Part shown: one piece after another, positions 56,544 to 64,000 of the stretch
Layout of the letters: every line of letters starts with the position of its first letter
How positions within the stretch are numbered: the stretch's first letter is position 1
Source of the DNA: Promethearchaeota archaeon
GTDB lineage: Archaea; Asgardarchaeota; Lokiarchaeia; Sigyniarchaeales; SOKP01
DNA length: 64,000 nt
Direction of reading: 5' to 3'
NCBI GenBank assembly: GCA_019058365.1
Contig: JAHPZE010000002.1
Coordinates: forward strand, 186,001-250,000
The notes under the pieces: model-generated
Database searches by the model: none
What the model saw: the letters and a program-made list of their open reading frames with translations, nothing else
Told to the model about the DNA's origin: nothing
Position numbers and translations under genes: made by a program

Positions 56544-57455
56544 TTAGTTCTTCTCCACCAATTCGTGTACCATTGGTAAACATTTCGACAACAGATGAAA
56601 CACATCATCCAATGACTGTAATATTCCGGGATGTATTTTGTTTACCTTCATTAAATTCAACTCATCAACATCGATTATATCTGAAACACCAAGCAAAGAG
56701 ATCGCGGGTATCTTGTATAGCGCACCCAGAAGATATACTGCACAACTCTCCATATCGACCGAATTGCACTTATACAACCTCCAAGTGTTAATAGCTTCGA
56801 GCGGTTCACAAAAAAGAGTATCCGAGCTCCAGAGAATATCTTGTCGCTCCCGCCGATTCCGCTCCCCTTTATTATTATTAAATATAGCATAAATCGACTC
56901 AGGACTGTCTACCGACCAATAACTACCGTTTAGGCTTGGATATTTCCAAGTTTCTAAAGTTTCTATAACGTGATTTTGAAATAACCGATTGTCTATCAAG
57001 TGGGCTGCATTTTCCTGTAAATATTGTAAAGAAGTTCCATCAGTAAGAAAAACAGTCTTCGGAATAACCATACTTCCAAGATCCAACCCCGTTTCTATAG
57101 AATGATTATTTTCCAAGGTGGTTTTTAATCCTCCGCAAAAGTCTATGCGAATGGCGGCCTTACAATGGCAAATTTTAAGGACTTCCATTATCATTGCTGT
57201 GTTGGGGCTCCCCATGTTCGTCTGGATTATGGATACTTCAACATTATTCAATTTTCCATTGCAAACCAGTCCATGAATGCTCCTCTTTTTCAATTTATGG
57301 ACAATGTATCGCATGACTGTGTTAACGGCGGGAAGGATAACAATGGGGCGAATATTTTTGGGAAATGTCTCGAGGAACATATAGGAGAGTTTTGCTTCAA
57401 CGGAAATGAACTTTAGAGCCATATTGGCAATTCCCGCTTTTATCTTATTTAACAT
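56544..57455 (-). CDS. Purine nucleoside/uridine phosphorylase-family protein
   Basis: 303 residues of the PNP/UDP fold: VEVSIIQTNMGSPNTAMIME, IRIDFCGGLK, GSMVIPKTVFLTDGTSLQY and VDMESCAVYLLGALYKIPA (with the catalytic ME-S motif and the LLGVSD end). It should split a purine or uridine nucleoside with phosphate. With the deaminase downstream it makes a salvage pair (guanosine to guanine to xanthine). It has the same raised GC content. It is upstream of, and in the same direction as, the deaminase. Confidence 0.88.
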   Translation of the reverse strand: MLNKIKAGIANMALKFISVEAKLSYMFLETFPKNIRPIVILPAVNTVMRYIVHKLKKRSIHGLVCNGKLNNVEVSIIQTNMGSPNTAMIMEVLKICHCKAAIRIDFCGGLKTTLENNHSIETGLDLGSMVIPKTVFLTDGTSLQYLQENAAHLIDNRLFQNHVIETLETWKYPSLNGSYWSVDSPESIYAIFNNNKGERNRRERQDILWSSDTLFCEPLEAINTWRLYKCNSVDMESCAVYLLGALYKIPAISLLGVSDIIDVDELNLMKVNKIHPGILQSLDDVFHLLSKCLPMVHELVEKN

Positions 57456-57697
57456 GGGATTCTAATTTTAATATAATATAAGAATTAAATTTACACTCTT
57501 TCATATTTTTAATAAAATAATTAAAACTCACAATTATAAAATTATTATCAAAATTTACTTTAACTTGTCTATAGCTACTTTTTTTAATAAGATGATTAAT
57601 AATAAGATCAATAAGAAGACTTAAACGATGCTATTCCTAAATATTAATATAATACTTTTAAATTAAAAATTTTCCGTATTTTTTGAGTTCTAGGACG

Positions 57698-57970
57698 ATG
57701 GATTATCAACGAGAATTTAAAAATGCTCTATTATCACAACCTCACTGTATTTTAGGTAAAAATGGAATATCTAATGGATTTATTGAACATGTACTTAAAT
57801 TATTAAAAAGAGATAAAATCATAAAAATCAAAGCATTGAAATCTATTGCGACAAGATCAAATATTAATGAATTAGCTAATAAAATCTCGAATTTAACAAA
57901 CTCTAACCTTCTAGATGTTAGAGGTAAAATAATTATACTTACTAATTATGATATAAAAAATTTCAATTAA
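57698..57970 (+). CDS. CRM-domain (YhbY-like) RNA-binding protein
   Basis: About 90 residues from ATG at 57698 (a TTG 15 bases upstream also opens the frame). PHCILGKNGISNGFIEHVLK and KIIKIKALKSIAT match the CRM/YhbY domain, which includes a GKNG loop for RNA binding. In bacteria YhbY binds pre-50S. The gene lies 22 bases before Rpp21 and starts an RNA-metabolism operon. Confidence 0.88.
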   Translation: MDYQREFKNALLSQPHCILGKNGISNGFIEHVLKLLKRDKIIKIKALKSIATRSNINELANKISNLTNSNLLDVRGKIIILTNYDIKNFN

Positions 57971-57992
57971 AATTGCTTTCAAGAACAATTAA

Positions 57993-58337
57993 ATGCCAAA
58001 AGGTAACCAAAATCCTAAAAATATTGCAAAAAAGATTGCAAATTCCCGAATGCTTTACCTCTTTCAGAAAGCTCATGAAGTGTTTCCTAAAAATAAATAT
58101 CTATCAAATCGATATATCTATTTTGCAAGACGCTATGCTCAAAGAACTAAAATAAAAATCCCTTTTGAGTGGAAAAAACGTATATGTCCTAAATGTAAAA
58201 TGTTTTTATACCCAGGCATGAATTATAGAATAAGAATACACTCACAGAAAGGAAAAGGTTCTCATCTCTCTTTAACTTGTTTTGAGTGCGATAAGACTAC
58301 AAGATATTTCATTAAATTAAAAAGGAAAAAGAAATAG
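57993..58337 (+). CDS. rnp4: RNase P protein Rpp21 (Rnp4)
   Basis: 114 residues with an N-terminal helical part (ARRYAQRTKIKIP) and a zinc ribbon, Cys65/68 and Cys96/99 (ICPKCKMF and TCFECDKT). This is the archaeal RNase P subunit related to eukaryotic Rpp21, which helps 5' processing of tRNA. The gene follows the CRM protein and precedes Nep1. Confidence 0.9.
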   Translation: MPKGNQNPKNIAKKIANSRMLYLFQKAHEVFPKNKYLSNRYIYFARRYAQRTKIKIPFEWKKRICPKCKMFLYPGMNYRIRIHSQKGKGSHLSLTCFECDKTTRYFIKLKRKKK

Positions 58338-58371
58338 TATCATTATTTTAATTAATAAGAGAGAGTGGTTT

Positions 58372-59046
58372 ATGCCATTAATCATAATATTGGCTGAATG
58401 TGGATTAGAATTAATACCCAAACAAATAAGGAATCATCCTGCTGTGAAGAAAAATATATCTTCAAGAATTTATTCTTCACAATTATTAGATAACGCTTTA
58501 CATTTTTCCGCTATGAAAAAATTGAAAAATTATGAAAAGAGAGGACGACCAGACATAACCCATGTTTGTTTACTTAACGCTTTAGGATCACCTCTAAACA
58601 AAAATGGAAATTTAATACTATATATTCATACAATTAAAAATAAAATTTTTAAAATAAATCCTGAATTAAGAATCGCACGAAATTATAACCGGTTTAAAGG
58701 ATTGATTGCGAAATTATTAATAGATGGAAGTATCGAGATAAAAGGTTCATACTTAATAGAACCAATTAGAGGTACCTTAAAGGAACTTATCTCTAAATTT
58801 GAAAATTCCGAAGTTTACCTATCTTCAAGTAAGGGTAAGTCAATTGATAACTATAGAGATTTGTTTCAAGACGCTTTAGCTAAAAATTATATTGTTATCA
58901 TAGGGGGATTTCAAAAAAGTAGTTTCTCTGAAGAAATTACTAACTTATCTGGAAACCAAATCTCAATTTCAAGATACCCATTAGATGCGTGGATTGTTGT
59001 CAATAAAATTATAACTTATTATGAACTAACTCACAGAATTCATTAA
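58372..59046 (+). CDS. nep1: rRNA pseudouridine N1-methyltransferase Nep1 (Emg1)
   Basis: 224 residues of a SPOUT methyltransferase: ILAECGLELIPKQI, RRGRPDITH-type region (EKRGRPDITHVCLLNALGSP), RIARNYNRFKGLIAKLLIDG, IIGGFQKSSF. Nep1 methylates a pseudouridine in small-subunit rRNA. It is the third gene of the CRM-Rpp21-Nep1 run. Together with TrmY it makes this window rich in pseudouridine methylation. Confidence 0.92.
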   Translation: MPLIIILAECGLELIPKQIRNHPAVKKNISSRIYSSQLLDNALHFSAMKKLKNYEKRGRPDITHVCLLNALGSPLNKNGNLILYIHTIKNKIFKINPELRIARNYNRFKGLIAKLLIDGSIEIKGSYLIEPIRGTLKELISKFENSEVYLSSSKGKSIDNYRDLFQDALAKNYIVIIGGFQKSSFSEEITNLSGNQISISRYPLDAWIVVNKIITYYELTHRIH

Positions 59047-59095
59047 AATCACTAAAGTTAAAAGAAATGGTGAATTTAATATATTACCCAAATTA

Positions 59096-59167
59096 GCGCC
59101 GCTAGTCTAGGGGTTATGATTCCGGCCTTCCAAGCCGGTGACCCGGGTTCAATTCCCGGGCGGCGCA
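59096..59167 (+). tRNA. tRNA-Gly (TCC anticodon), no intron
   Basis: A 72-nt cloverleaf with acceptor GCGCCGC/GCGGCGC, anticodon stem CCGGC/GCCGG with loop CTTCCAA (anticodon TCC, reading GGA), T stem CCGGG/CCCGG with loop TTCAATT, and discriminator A. CCA is not encoded. It follows nep1 by 49 bases. The contrast with the heavily interrupted tRNA at 61478 is marked. Confidence 0.96.
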
Positions 59168-59220
59168 TAAAAACATTCCTTTTTTAAACCCATATAATAA
59201 CAAATCTTATACAATAAAAT

Positions 59221-59244
59221 TTCGTGAAAGGATAATTTCACGAA
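59221..59244. repeat. Perfect 9-bp hairpin in the 59168-59490 gap
   Basis: TTCGTGAAA (59221-59229) and TTTCACGAA (59236-59244) with loop GGATAA. It lies 53 bases after tRNA-Gly. It could be a processing or termination structure or part of a small RNA. The rest of this 320-base gap is AT-rich and holds no gene I can see. Confidence 0.6.
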
Positions 59245-59490
59245 GATTTGAATGTTATGAAAAAACCAATTTTTTCTAATATTTCATAAAGCAAAGAGTT
59301 ATATTTACATATTTGTATTTTATTGTTGAAAAAACGCCTGCTAAATACTTTCCATTTCCATATTAGATCACTTCTTTATATGTATTAAAAAGGCGCTTTT
59401 TCACTTCTTTTAAGTCTAATATATTTTTCTTTCATCAATCTTAAATTTCTTATTTTATTATTGAGTAATACTATACTATTAATCATTATA

Positions 59491-60627
59491 ATGGTTAAAT
59501 ATACTTATAAAGAATTTAAGTCAGTTTTAAATAAATTAAAATATCCAGATTCATGGTTTTGGTCTCGATACACATTAAACACATATTCTGGATGTGCTCA
59601 TGCTTGTATCTATTGTGATGCTCGAAGCGAGAGATATTATATCGAGGATTTTGAAAATGAAGTGATTATTAAAACTAATTTCGATAAGAAACTAGATCAG
59701 AGACTTAAAAAAGCTCGAACATTATTGCCTGATATAATTGCTCCTGGTGGTGTAAATGATGCCTATCAACCTATTGAAAAGAAAATTGAGCATACGAGGA
59801 AAGTATTAGAAGTTATTGCAAAATATAAATTTCCAATTAATATCGCTACTAAATCGAATCTAGTTACTCGAGATGTTGATATTCTTAGAAAAATCGCAAA
59901 TGAGACATGGTGTGCTATAGGATTCTCTATATCGACTACAAATGAAGAACTAGCGAAATTCTTAGAACCTTATTCTTCTTTGCCTTCGGAACGACTTGAA
60001 GCTTTAAAAAGGATAAAGAAGGAAGCTCCTAATATTCAAGTTGGGACATATTTCATTCCTATAATTCCATTTTTAGAGGATACTGATGAAAACTTAGAAG
60101 ATGTAATAAAAAAATCTAAAGAGGCTGGTGCTGATTTTGTATTATTTTCACCTGGCTTGACCATGAGGGATTCTCAAGTGGAATATTTCTTAAAAAAATT
60201 AAAAGAAAGTAATTATAACTATGTTGTTAAACCACTACTTGAATTATATCAAGGTCAGATGCATCCACCCTCAGAATATTGTAAAAAAATTAATAATAAA
60301 TTATGGAATTTATGTCAAAAATATAATGTTAATGTCCGAGTAAAACGTTGGATTCCTTCAGATTTCCGTAATTGGAATTATAAAATATCAGAATTACTCT
60401 TAAATAAAGAGTATATAGATGCATTAAAAACAGGTAAATCGAATAAAACTCTAATGTGGGCAGGATTGAACCTTAATAACCTAGAAGAATCGATTTTAGA
60501 CTTTTATAAGAGAGATGAATTGCACACTATAAAAAACTTTAATCCCAAAATAATTGAACTTATCGAACCTTACTTGGAAAAAAGTAAAGAATTAAAACAA
60601 AAAAAGGGGTTAGAAAAATTTCTATAA
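59491..60627 (+). CDS. SplB-like radical SAM protein
   Basis: About 378 residues from ATG 59491 (MVKYTYKEFK); a longer frame from TTG 59461 seems less likely. SGCAHACIYCDARSERYY contains C-x3-C-x2-C (Cys45/49/52 in the longer numbering), the radical SAM cluster site. IAPGGVNDAYQPIEKK and the TIM-barrel repeats match the SplB/Rv2578c group. Spore photoproduct lyase activity is not certain, but the downstream AlkD-like gene (32 bases) suggests a DNA repair pair. Confidence 0.85.
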   Translation: MVKYTYKEFKSVLNKLKYPDSWFWSRYTLNTYSGCAHACIYCDARSERYYIEDFENEVIIKTNFDKKLDQRLKKARTLLPDIIAPGGVNDAYQPIEKKIEHTRKVLEVIAKYKFPINIATKSNLVTRDVDILRKIANETWCAIGFSISTTNEELAKFLEPYSSLPSERLEALKRIKKEAPNIQVGTYFIPIIPFLEDTDENLEDVIKKSKEAGADFVLFSPGLTMRDSQVEYFLKKLKESNYNYVVKPLLELYQGQMHPPSEYCKKINNKLWNLCQKYNVNVRVKRWIPSDFRNWNYKISELLLNKEYIDALKTGKSNKTLMWAGLNLNNLEESILDFYKRDELHTIKNFNPKIIELIEPYLEKSKELKQKKGLEKFL

Positions 60628-60659
60628 TCACAGAAATAATCACAGAAATCAATGAAGTA

Positions 60660-61364
60660 TTGAAAAATACAGCTCCTAAATTTACTCCCGAACAGATTGT
60701 TCGAAGAAACAAAATACTAAATTCTAATAATCCAAACTTTTTTGGATATGGTCATAAGATTTCTGATATAGAAAAAATTACTAAAATCGTCCATATGAAA
60801 TATCAATGTAGTTATGAAGATGCTCTCACCGTTTGTAAAAATTTAGTTAGTTCCAGTGTTCATGAGGAGAAATTTGCTGGTATATTTTTTCTCAATTACT
60901 TTAAAAGCAATTTCAATCAAGCGACTATAGATATGTTTGAAGAACTATTCTCCAAACACTGTGATACGTGGGCTTTTTGTGATAGTAGTTGTATTAGAGT
61001 TATTGGACCATTTCTCGGAAAAAAGAATAACCAACAATTAGCTGAAAAAACAATTGATAATTGGTCAACATCTGAAAATCTTTGGGTTAGAAGAGCTTCA
61101 ATAGTAATTCTACTTAAAATTATAATGATTAAAAAAAGATTCGATGAGGATTATGTATTTGAATTTGTAGAAAAAATGCTTAATTACACCGAGGATTATA
61201 TTCAGAAAGGTATTGGTTGGCTCCTAAAAACGTGCTCAAGATATAAACCTGATTCAATTTTTAAATACTTAATGAGTAATAAAAAAAGACACTCCCGCTT
61301 AATTCTTAGATATGCTAGCGAAAAATTAACTAAAGAAAGAAGGGAGTTAATTTTGGAAAAGTAA
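60660..61364 (+). CDS. AlkD-like DNA alkylation repair protein (HEAT repeats)
   Basis: 234 residues of helical HEAT repeats with conserved CDTWAFCDSSCI, ENLWVRRASIVILLK and GWLLKTCSRY, the pattern of AlkD/AlkC-type alkylpurine DNA glycosylases. Trp/Asp and Arg positions of the active cleft appear present. The start is TTG at 60660, because no ATG is in frame. It probably shares a transcript with the radical SAM gene. Confidence 0.82.
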   Translation: MKNTAPKFTPEQIVRRNKILNSNNPNFFGYGHKISDIEKITKIVHMKYQCSYEDALTVCKNLVSSSVHEEKFAGIFFLNYFKSNFNQATIDMFEELFSKHCDTWAFCDSSCIRVIGPFLGKKNNQQLAEKTIDNWSTSENLWVRRASIVILLKIIMIKKRFDEDYVFEFVEKMLNYTEDYIQKGIGWLLKTCSRYKPDSIFKYLMSNKKRHSRLILRYASEKLTKERRELILEK

Positions 61365-61442
61365 AGGAATCATATGAAAAAACTTTATATGATATTTTTT
61401 CCTTTTTAAATTACGAATTTTGATATTTTAAAAACTTAAATG

Positions 61443-61454
61443 TTTTATAAAATA
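61443..61454 (+). promoter_or_regulatory. TATA-box candidate for the tRNA-Phe gene
   Basis: TTTTATAAAATA lies 24-35 bases before the tRNA acceptor stem, the expected distance for an archaeal TATA box from a start just upstream of 61478. An A-rich BRE-like run (61428-61440) precedes it. Confidence 0.5.
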
Positions 61455-61477
61455 AAAATTCTCAATATAACCAAAGA

Positions 61478-61668
61478 GCCAAGGTGGCGTAGTAGAACTC
61501 CTAATTAGGGAGTCTGCGAACCCCGGGAACGCACTAGAATCATCAGAATTACTGATAATGGTGAAACTGAAGATCTAGGTATCGAGCAGAATGAGCTCCT
61601 CGTTCATTCTCGAGAAAGTTCAAAGGGATTCGCCTTGAACGGATTCCGGAATAATCTCTCCCTTGGCA
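61478..61668 (+). tRNA. tRNA-Phe (GAA) apparently interrupted by four introns
   Basis: This 191-nt GC-rich block gives a full tRNA-Phe when four segments are removed. Exons: GCCAAGG-TG-GCGT-AGT (61478-61493), GGGA-ACGC-A-CTAGA (61525-61538), CTGAAGA-TCTAG-GTATC-GAG (61567-61586), AG-TTCAA (61617-61623), AT-CTCTC-CCTTGGC-A (61654-61668). Acceptor (7 bp), D stem GCGT/ACGC, anticodon stem CTAGA/TCTAG and T stem GAGAG/CTCTC pair perfectly, the anticodon loop is CTGAAGA (anticodon GAA, U33, purine 37) and the T loop is TTCAAAT; this agrees with archaeal tRNA-Phe. Introns of about 31, 28, 30 and 30 nt sit in the D loop, at the anticodon stem/loop edge, in the T stem and in the T loop. Junctions may shift by 1-3 nt, most freely in the D loop. 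Confidence 0.85.
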
Positions 61669-61992
61669 ATTATCCTAATTCTCATCAATAATATAAATCA
61701 TTCAAATTTCTTATAGAAATAGTTCAATTTTCCCCTTAATTCATAATTCTTAAAATTTAAAAATGTTTGATATAGTTCTAAGGTTGTAGGGATTCTTTTC
61801 TATTTTTCATTGAATTTTTCAATAAAATCATGCACTTTTTGATGTTTTATATTACTAACAGATATGATGCTGTTGGTTGGAGGAGTGCGCAGATGAACTC
61901 TTTTGAGAGTTAGATACTTAAAGATATTGAAAGAGAGGGTTAAGAACTAAATATTTTAAAAAAATAAAACAAAAAAGGCAAAAAAATAGACT
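61669..61992. other. Intergenic after tRNA-Phe, one hairpin
   Basis: About 320 bases without a gene. A GC-richer patch at 61865-61915 has a six-pair hairpin (AACTCT 61896-61901, AGAGTT 61906-61911, loop TTTG) preceded by GGAGGAG and a five- to six-codon frame (MNSFES). It could be a small RNA or the relic of a gene start; I see no more. Confidence 0.35.
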
Positions 61993-63108
61993 TTAAGATT
62001 TCTTCAATTTTTTACTTAAAATGATTACTACAACGGATAGAATGCCAAACAGAACGAATAGATTATATCCAGGAATTATTCCATCGTCTTGATTATAAAT
62101 ACAATCTCCATTATCACTAAATGTGTTTCCTTCACAATCAATCTCTATGAAGCATCCATCATTTTCTTGCAAGATGTTTCCCGAAATTATATTATCATCA
62201 CTATTTTTTAAATATATCCCGAATTGAGAATTGTTGAATACGTTGTTTTCCTTAATGTCGTTCCAATTGCTGCCTTCTAAATATATTCCGTTAGTGCCAT
62301 CATAGCTTATACTATTTTCTGTAATTTTATTTCTATGACTATCTACTAAATTTATTCCATTAACGGTATTAAAGCTTATAGCATTTCCCGAAAGGAAGTT
62401 ATTAAAACCATATACATATATCCCACTAACCCCGTTATTACTTGCGTTGTTTCCTGAAATGAAGTTGCTATTACCTCCACAACTTATCCCATCAAGCATG
62501 TTGTTATTTGCTGTATTTCCTGAAATTATGTTATTATTACTTACTATAATTCCTATCCCAAACCGGTAATTCATGTCTGCTGTATTTCTCGCAATGATAT
62601 TATGATAACATCCCGATAAATATATTCCATAATAAGTCAACGAACAATTATTCATGATTATCAGAGAATTGTTTACATTTGATAATTTAATTCCAGCTTT
62701 ATATTCTCCTGGCGGAAATTGGGATATCGCATTGTAGAGGGTACAATTTTCAATCGTAAAATAAACATTTGAATTTTCAATCCAGATACAATTTTCTCCA
62801 TTTTTTGAACCTCCACCATCTATTATCAAATCTTCTATCACGTAAGGGTCGGAATGTGTGCCCGACCCCGAACAATTTCCATCATTTTTAAAATCAACCC
62901 AACCAGAATTACCATCTATATAAATTGGTTTTGATACTTGTGAGGTTTTCAAATTTTCTTTATTAAAAGAAATATCATCACTATATTCCGAATATGGAAA
63001 GCTATTTCCCGCATCAAGAATGAGATTAGTGTTATTTATAGTTGAAAGGATGAAAACAATTCCTATGGTGATTAAAATAATAATTTTTGATTTTGCATTT
63101 GATTTCAT
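61993..63108 (-). CDS. Secreted NosD-type beta-helix surface protein with CTERM tail
   Basis: 371 residues. Signal helix at about 8-24, then SGTHSDPYVIEDLIIDGGGS and a long right-handed beta helix made of about ten repeats of the form N-x-I-S-x-N-x-A/S-N-N/Y-x-x-G-I-x (about 150-325), and a C-terminal IIPGYNLFVLFGILSVVVII plus basic end KKLKKS. Beta-helix proteins of this type are adhesins or carbohydrate-active proteins; the tail is a probable lokiarchaeal sorting signal. It is a paralogue of the protein at 39242-40450, sharing the DPYVIEDL start region. Confidence 0.88.
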   Translation of the reverse strand: MKSNAKSKIIILITIGIVFILSTINNTNLILDAGNSFPYSEYSDDISFNKENLKTSQVSKPIYIDGNSGWVDFKNDGNCSGSGTHSDPYVIEDLIIDGGGSKNGENCIWIENSNVYFTIENCTLYNAISQFPPGEYKAGIKLSNVNNSLIIMNNCSLTYYGIYLSGCYHNIIARNTADMNYRFGIGIIVSNNNIISGNTANNNMLDGISCGGNSNFISGNNASNNGVSGIYVYGFNNFLSGNAISFNTVNGINLVDSHRNKITENSISYDGTNGIYLEGSNWNDIKENNVFNNSQFGIYLKNSDDNIISGNILQENDGCFIEIDCEGNTFSDNGDCIYNQDDGIIPGYNLFVLFGILSVVVIILSKKLKKS

Positions 63109-63183
63109 ACTATTTTCCCATACAAGTTAAATATAATTTGTAGCAATTAATAATTAGGTTAATTTTCTTTATATACATTTCAA

Positions 63184-63230
63184 TCTACAACAGAAAGAAT
63201 ACCAAGCAGAAGGAAGAGATTAGATCCCCG
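63184..63230 (-). pseudogene. Relic of a CTERM coding segment
   Basis: A degraded copy, on the minus strand, of the C-terminal coding part of the neighbouring beta-helix gene: it reads GSNLFLLLGILSVVD before a stop, against GYNLFVLFGILSVVV in the intact gene. It lies about 75 bases upstream of that gene's start. It shows that another CTERM gene once lay here. Confidence 0.65.
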
Positions 63231-63254
63231 CTTTCTTTCTATAATTCAGTTCAC

Positions 63255-63318
63255 TTATTTCGGAATCATCTTCTTTCTTACTTTTCTTCCACATGTCCTA
63301 CAAATCTGGGTTGCTTTA
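63255..63318 (-). pseudogene. Relic reading ATQICRTCGRKVRKKMIPK
   Basis: On the minus strand a short frame reads ATQICRTCGRKVRKKMIPK then TAA, with a CxxCG that suggests the end of a zinc ribbon. Fifteen bases at 63301-63315 plus a nearby CATGTC are shared with the decayed segment at 36095-36116, so both may derive from one repeated gene or element. No start or longer frame is visible. Confidence 0.35.
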
Positions 63319-63499
63319 AATACCCCATAAATCCAACCCTCAAATCAAAGTATAAGAAAAACCCCTAGTGTATTCTTACCATTTTTTAACTTGCATATGT
63401 TTTTCTCAAGTTTATTTTATATACAACAAAAAACACATTTGCTCATACTCTCTAATAAATATTTAATAAAGACTCTTAATTTAAATGCTTAGATTCAAA

Positions 63500-64000
63500 A
63501 TGAAATATGATTTTGATAGAGTTATCGAACGTTCTGGTACTAATTCTGTTAAATGGGACAAACAATTTCTTAAAGAACACTTTAAAACTGATGACATTTT
63601 GCCTCTGTAGGTTGCTGATATGGATTTTCAATGTCCTCAACCCGTCATTGATGCGTTAAAAAAGAGGGTTGATGCAGAAATTTATGGATATTGCTGGCAT
63701 AAAACTCCTACCTATTTAGATGCTGTTTCGAATTGGATGAAACGAAGACATGGATGGGAAATTGATAATGAATGGATAGTTTTCAGTCCTGGAATTGTTC
63801 CCGCTATTTATATGTTAGTTCAAACGCTTACTAATGTAGGAGAGAAAGTAATTGTTCAACCACCAGTATATTATCCTTTTTTTTCAGCCGTAGAAAATAA
63901 TGGACGTATCCTATTGACAAATCAATTGCATTATGAGAATAAGAGGTATACATTTAATTTCGAAGATTTTGAAGAGAAAGCTAAGGATCCATTAACTAAG
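63500..64000 (+). pseudogene. MalY/PatB-type PLP aminotransferase gene with in-frame TAG (cut by window edge)
   Basis: From ATG at 63500 the frame reads MKYDFDRVIERSGTNSVKWD and continues past an in-frame TAG (63608-63610) to the edge with good family match: VADMDFQCPQPVIDALKKRV, GYCWHKTPTYLDAVSNWMKR, FSPGIVPAIY, VIVQPPVYYPF. The family consensus at the TAG is LPMWVADMDF, so TGG (Trp) has become TAG by one change. Neighbouring genes use TAG as a real stop, so a nonsense-mutated gene or a base error is most likely. C-S lyases of this family cleave cystathionine or act as aminotransferases. The 3' end lies outside. Confidence 0.8.

Noticed and set aside
57973..58155. A 60-codon plus-strand frame overlapping Rpp21
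   Set aside because: It is an out-of-frame shadow of the Rpp21 gene, which has zinc-ribbon cysteines and good context.
61478..61668. The GC-rich block as RNase P RNA, SRP RNA, 5S rRNA or a riboswitch
   Set aside because: None of the conserved motifs of these RNAs that I know are present, whereas removing four segments gives a complete tRNA-Phe with correct stems and loops.
1..64000. CRISPR arrays, rRNA operons, intact insertion sequences
   Set aside because: No regularly spaced direct repeats, no rRNA-like segments and no intact transposase genes were seen in the window.

Overview
The window comes from a low-GC archaeon, most likely an Asgard archaeon of the Lokiarchaeia type. The evidence is an archaeal information-processing gene set (TFB, Gar1, aIF1A, aIF6, DnaG, FtsY, SecE, prefoldin, RNase P Rpp21, Nep1, TrmY, PDCD5, r-proteins S19e, S26e, L31e, L39e, LX), two small roadblock-type proteins, an ArcS/RaSEA archaeosine pair, a CODH/ACS corrinoid subunit, and two secreted beta-helix proteins that end in the tail typical of lokiarchaeal C-terminal sorting (CTERM) signals. 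TTG and GTG starts are common, and several genes carry the archaeal Shine-Dalgarno core GGTG.

Layout. 1-8.4 kb: redox and sulfur genes. These are a rubrerythrin (cut by the window edge), a CoA-disulfide-reductase/rhodanese/TusA/rhodanese fusion, an HdrD-like Fe-S protein, and a compact TusA - IscS-like - IscU-like operon whose IscS-like protein lacks the PLP lysine; a corrinoid protein follows. 9-18.5 kb: an ABC exporter, a coiled-coil protein, RNase Z, a cold-shock protein, aIF1A, a ThiS/MoaD-like protein, a TPR protein and a HAD phosphatase. 18.6-31 kb: CdhE/AcsC, an ADP-forming acyl-CoA synthetase subunit, an AIR-synthase-like protein, MobB, a PIN-TPR protein, S26e, a CDP-alcohol phosphatidyltransferase and TrmY. 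31-35 kb: an ABC-2 exporter and a cobalt/nickel ECF transporter (CbiM, CbiQ, CbiO; CbiO appears to start at ATT). 35-39 kb: a decayed segment, two roadblock proteins, TFB and Gar1. 39-46 kb: a CTERM beta-helix protein, RaSEA-ArcS, a double Lrp/AsnC regulator and AhcY. 46-50 kb: a flavoprotein with its TetR regulator and tandem operators, and an ArsA/Get3-like ATPase with a decayed duplicate of its 3' end. 50-56 kb: DnaG, SecE and the conserved run FtsY to S19e. 56-57.5 kb: a higher-GC purine salvage pair. 57.7-59.2 kb: a CRM protein, Rpp21, Nep1 and tRNA-Gly. 59.5-64 kb: a SplB-like radical SAM protein, an AlkD-like protein, a heavily interrupted tRNA-Phe, a second CTERM beta-helix protein with relics, and a MalY-type aminotransferase gene with an in-frame TAG.

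The most unusual element is at 61478-61668. A GC-rich 191-nt block reads as tRNA-Phe(GAA) if four segments of about 28-31 nt are removed: D loop, anticodon arm, T stem and T loop. The second standout is the sulfur module, where a desulfurase-like protein without its Schiff-base lysine sits between a TusA carrier and an IscU scaffold. That arrangement suggests persulfide relay rather than cysteine desulfuration.
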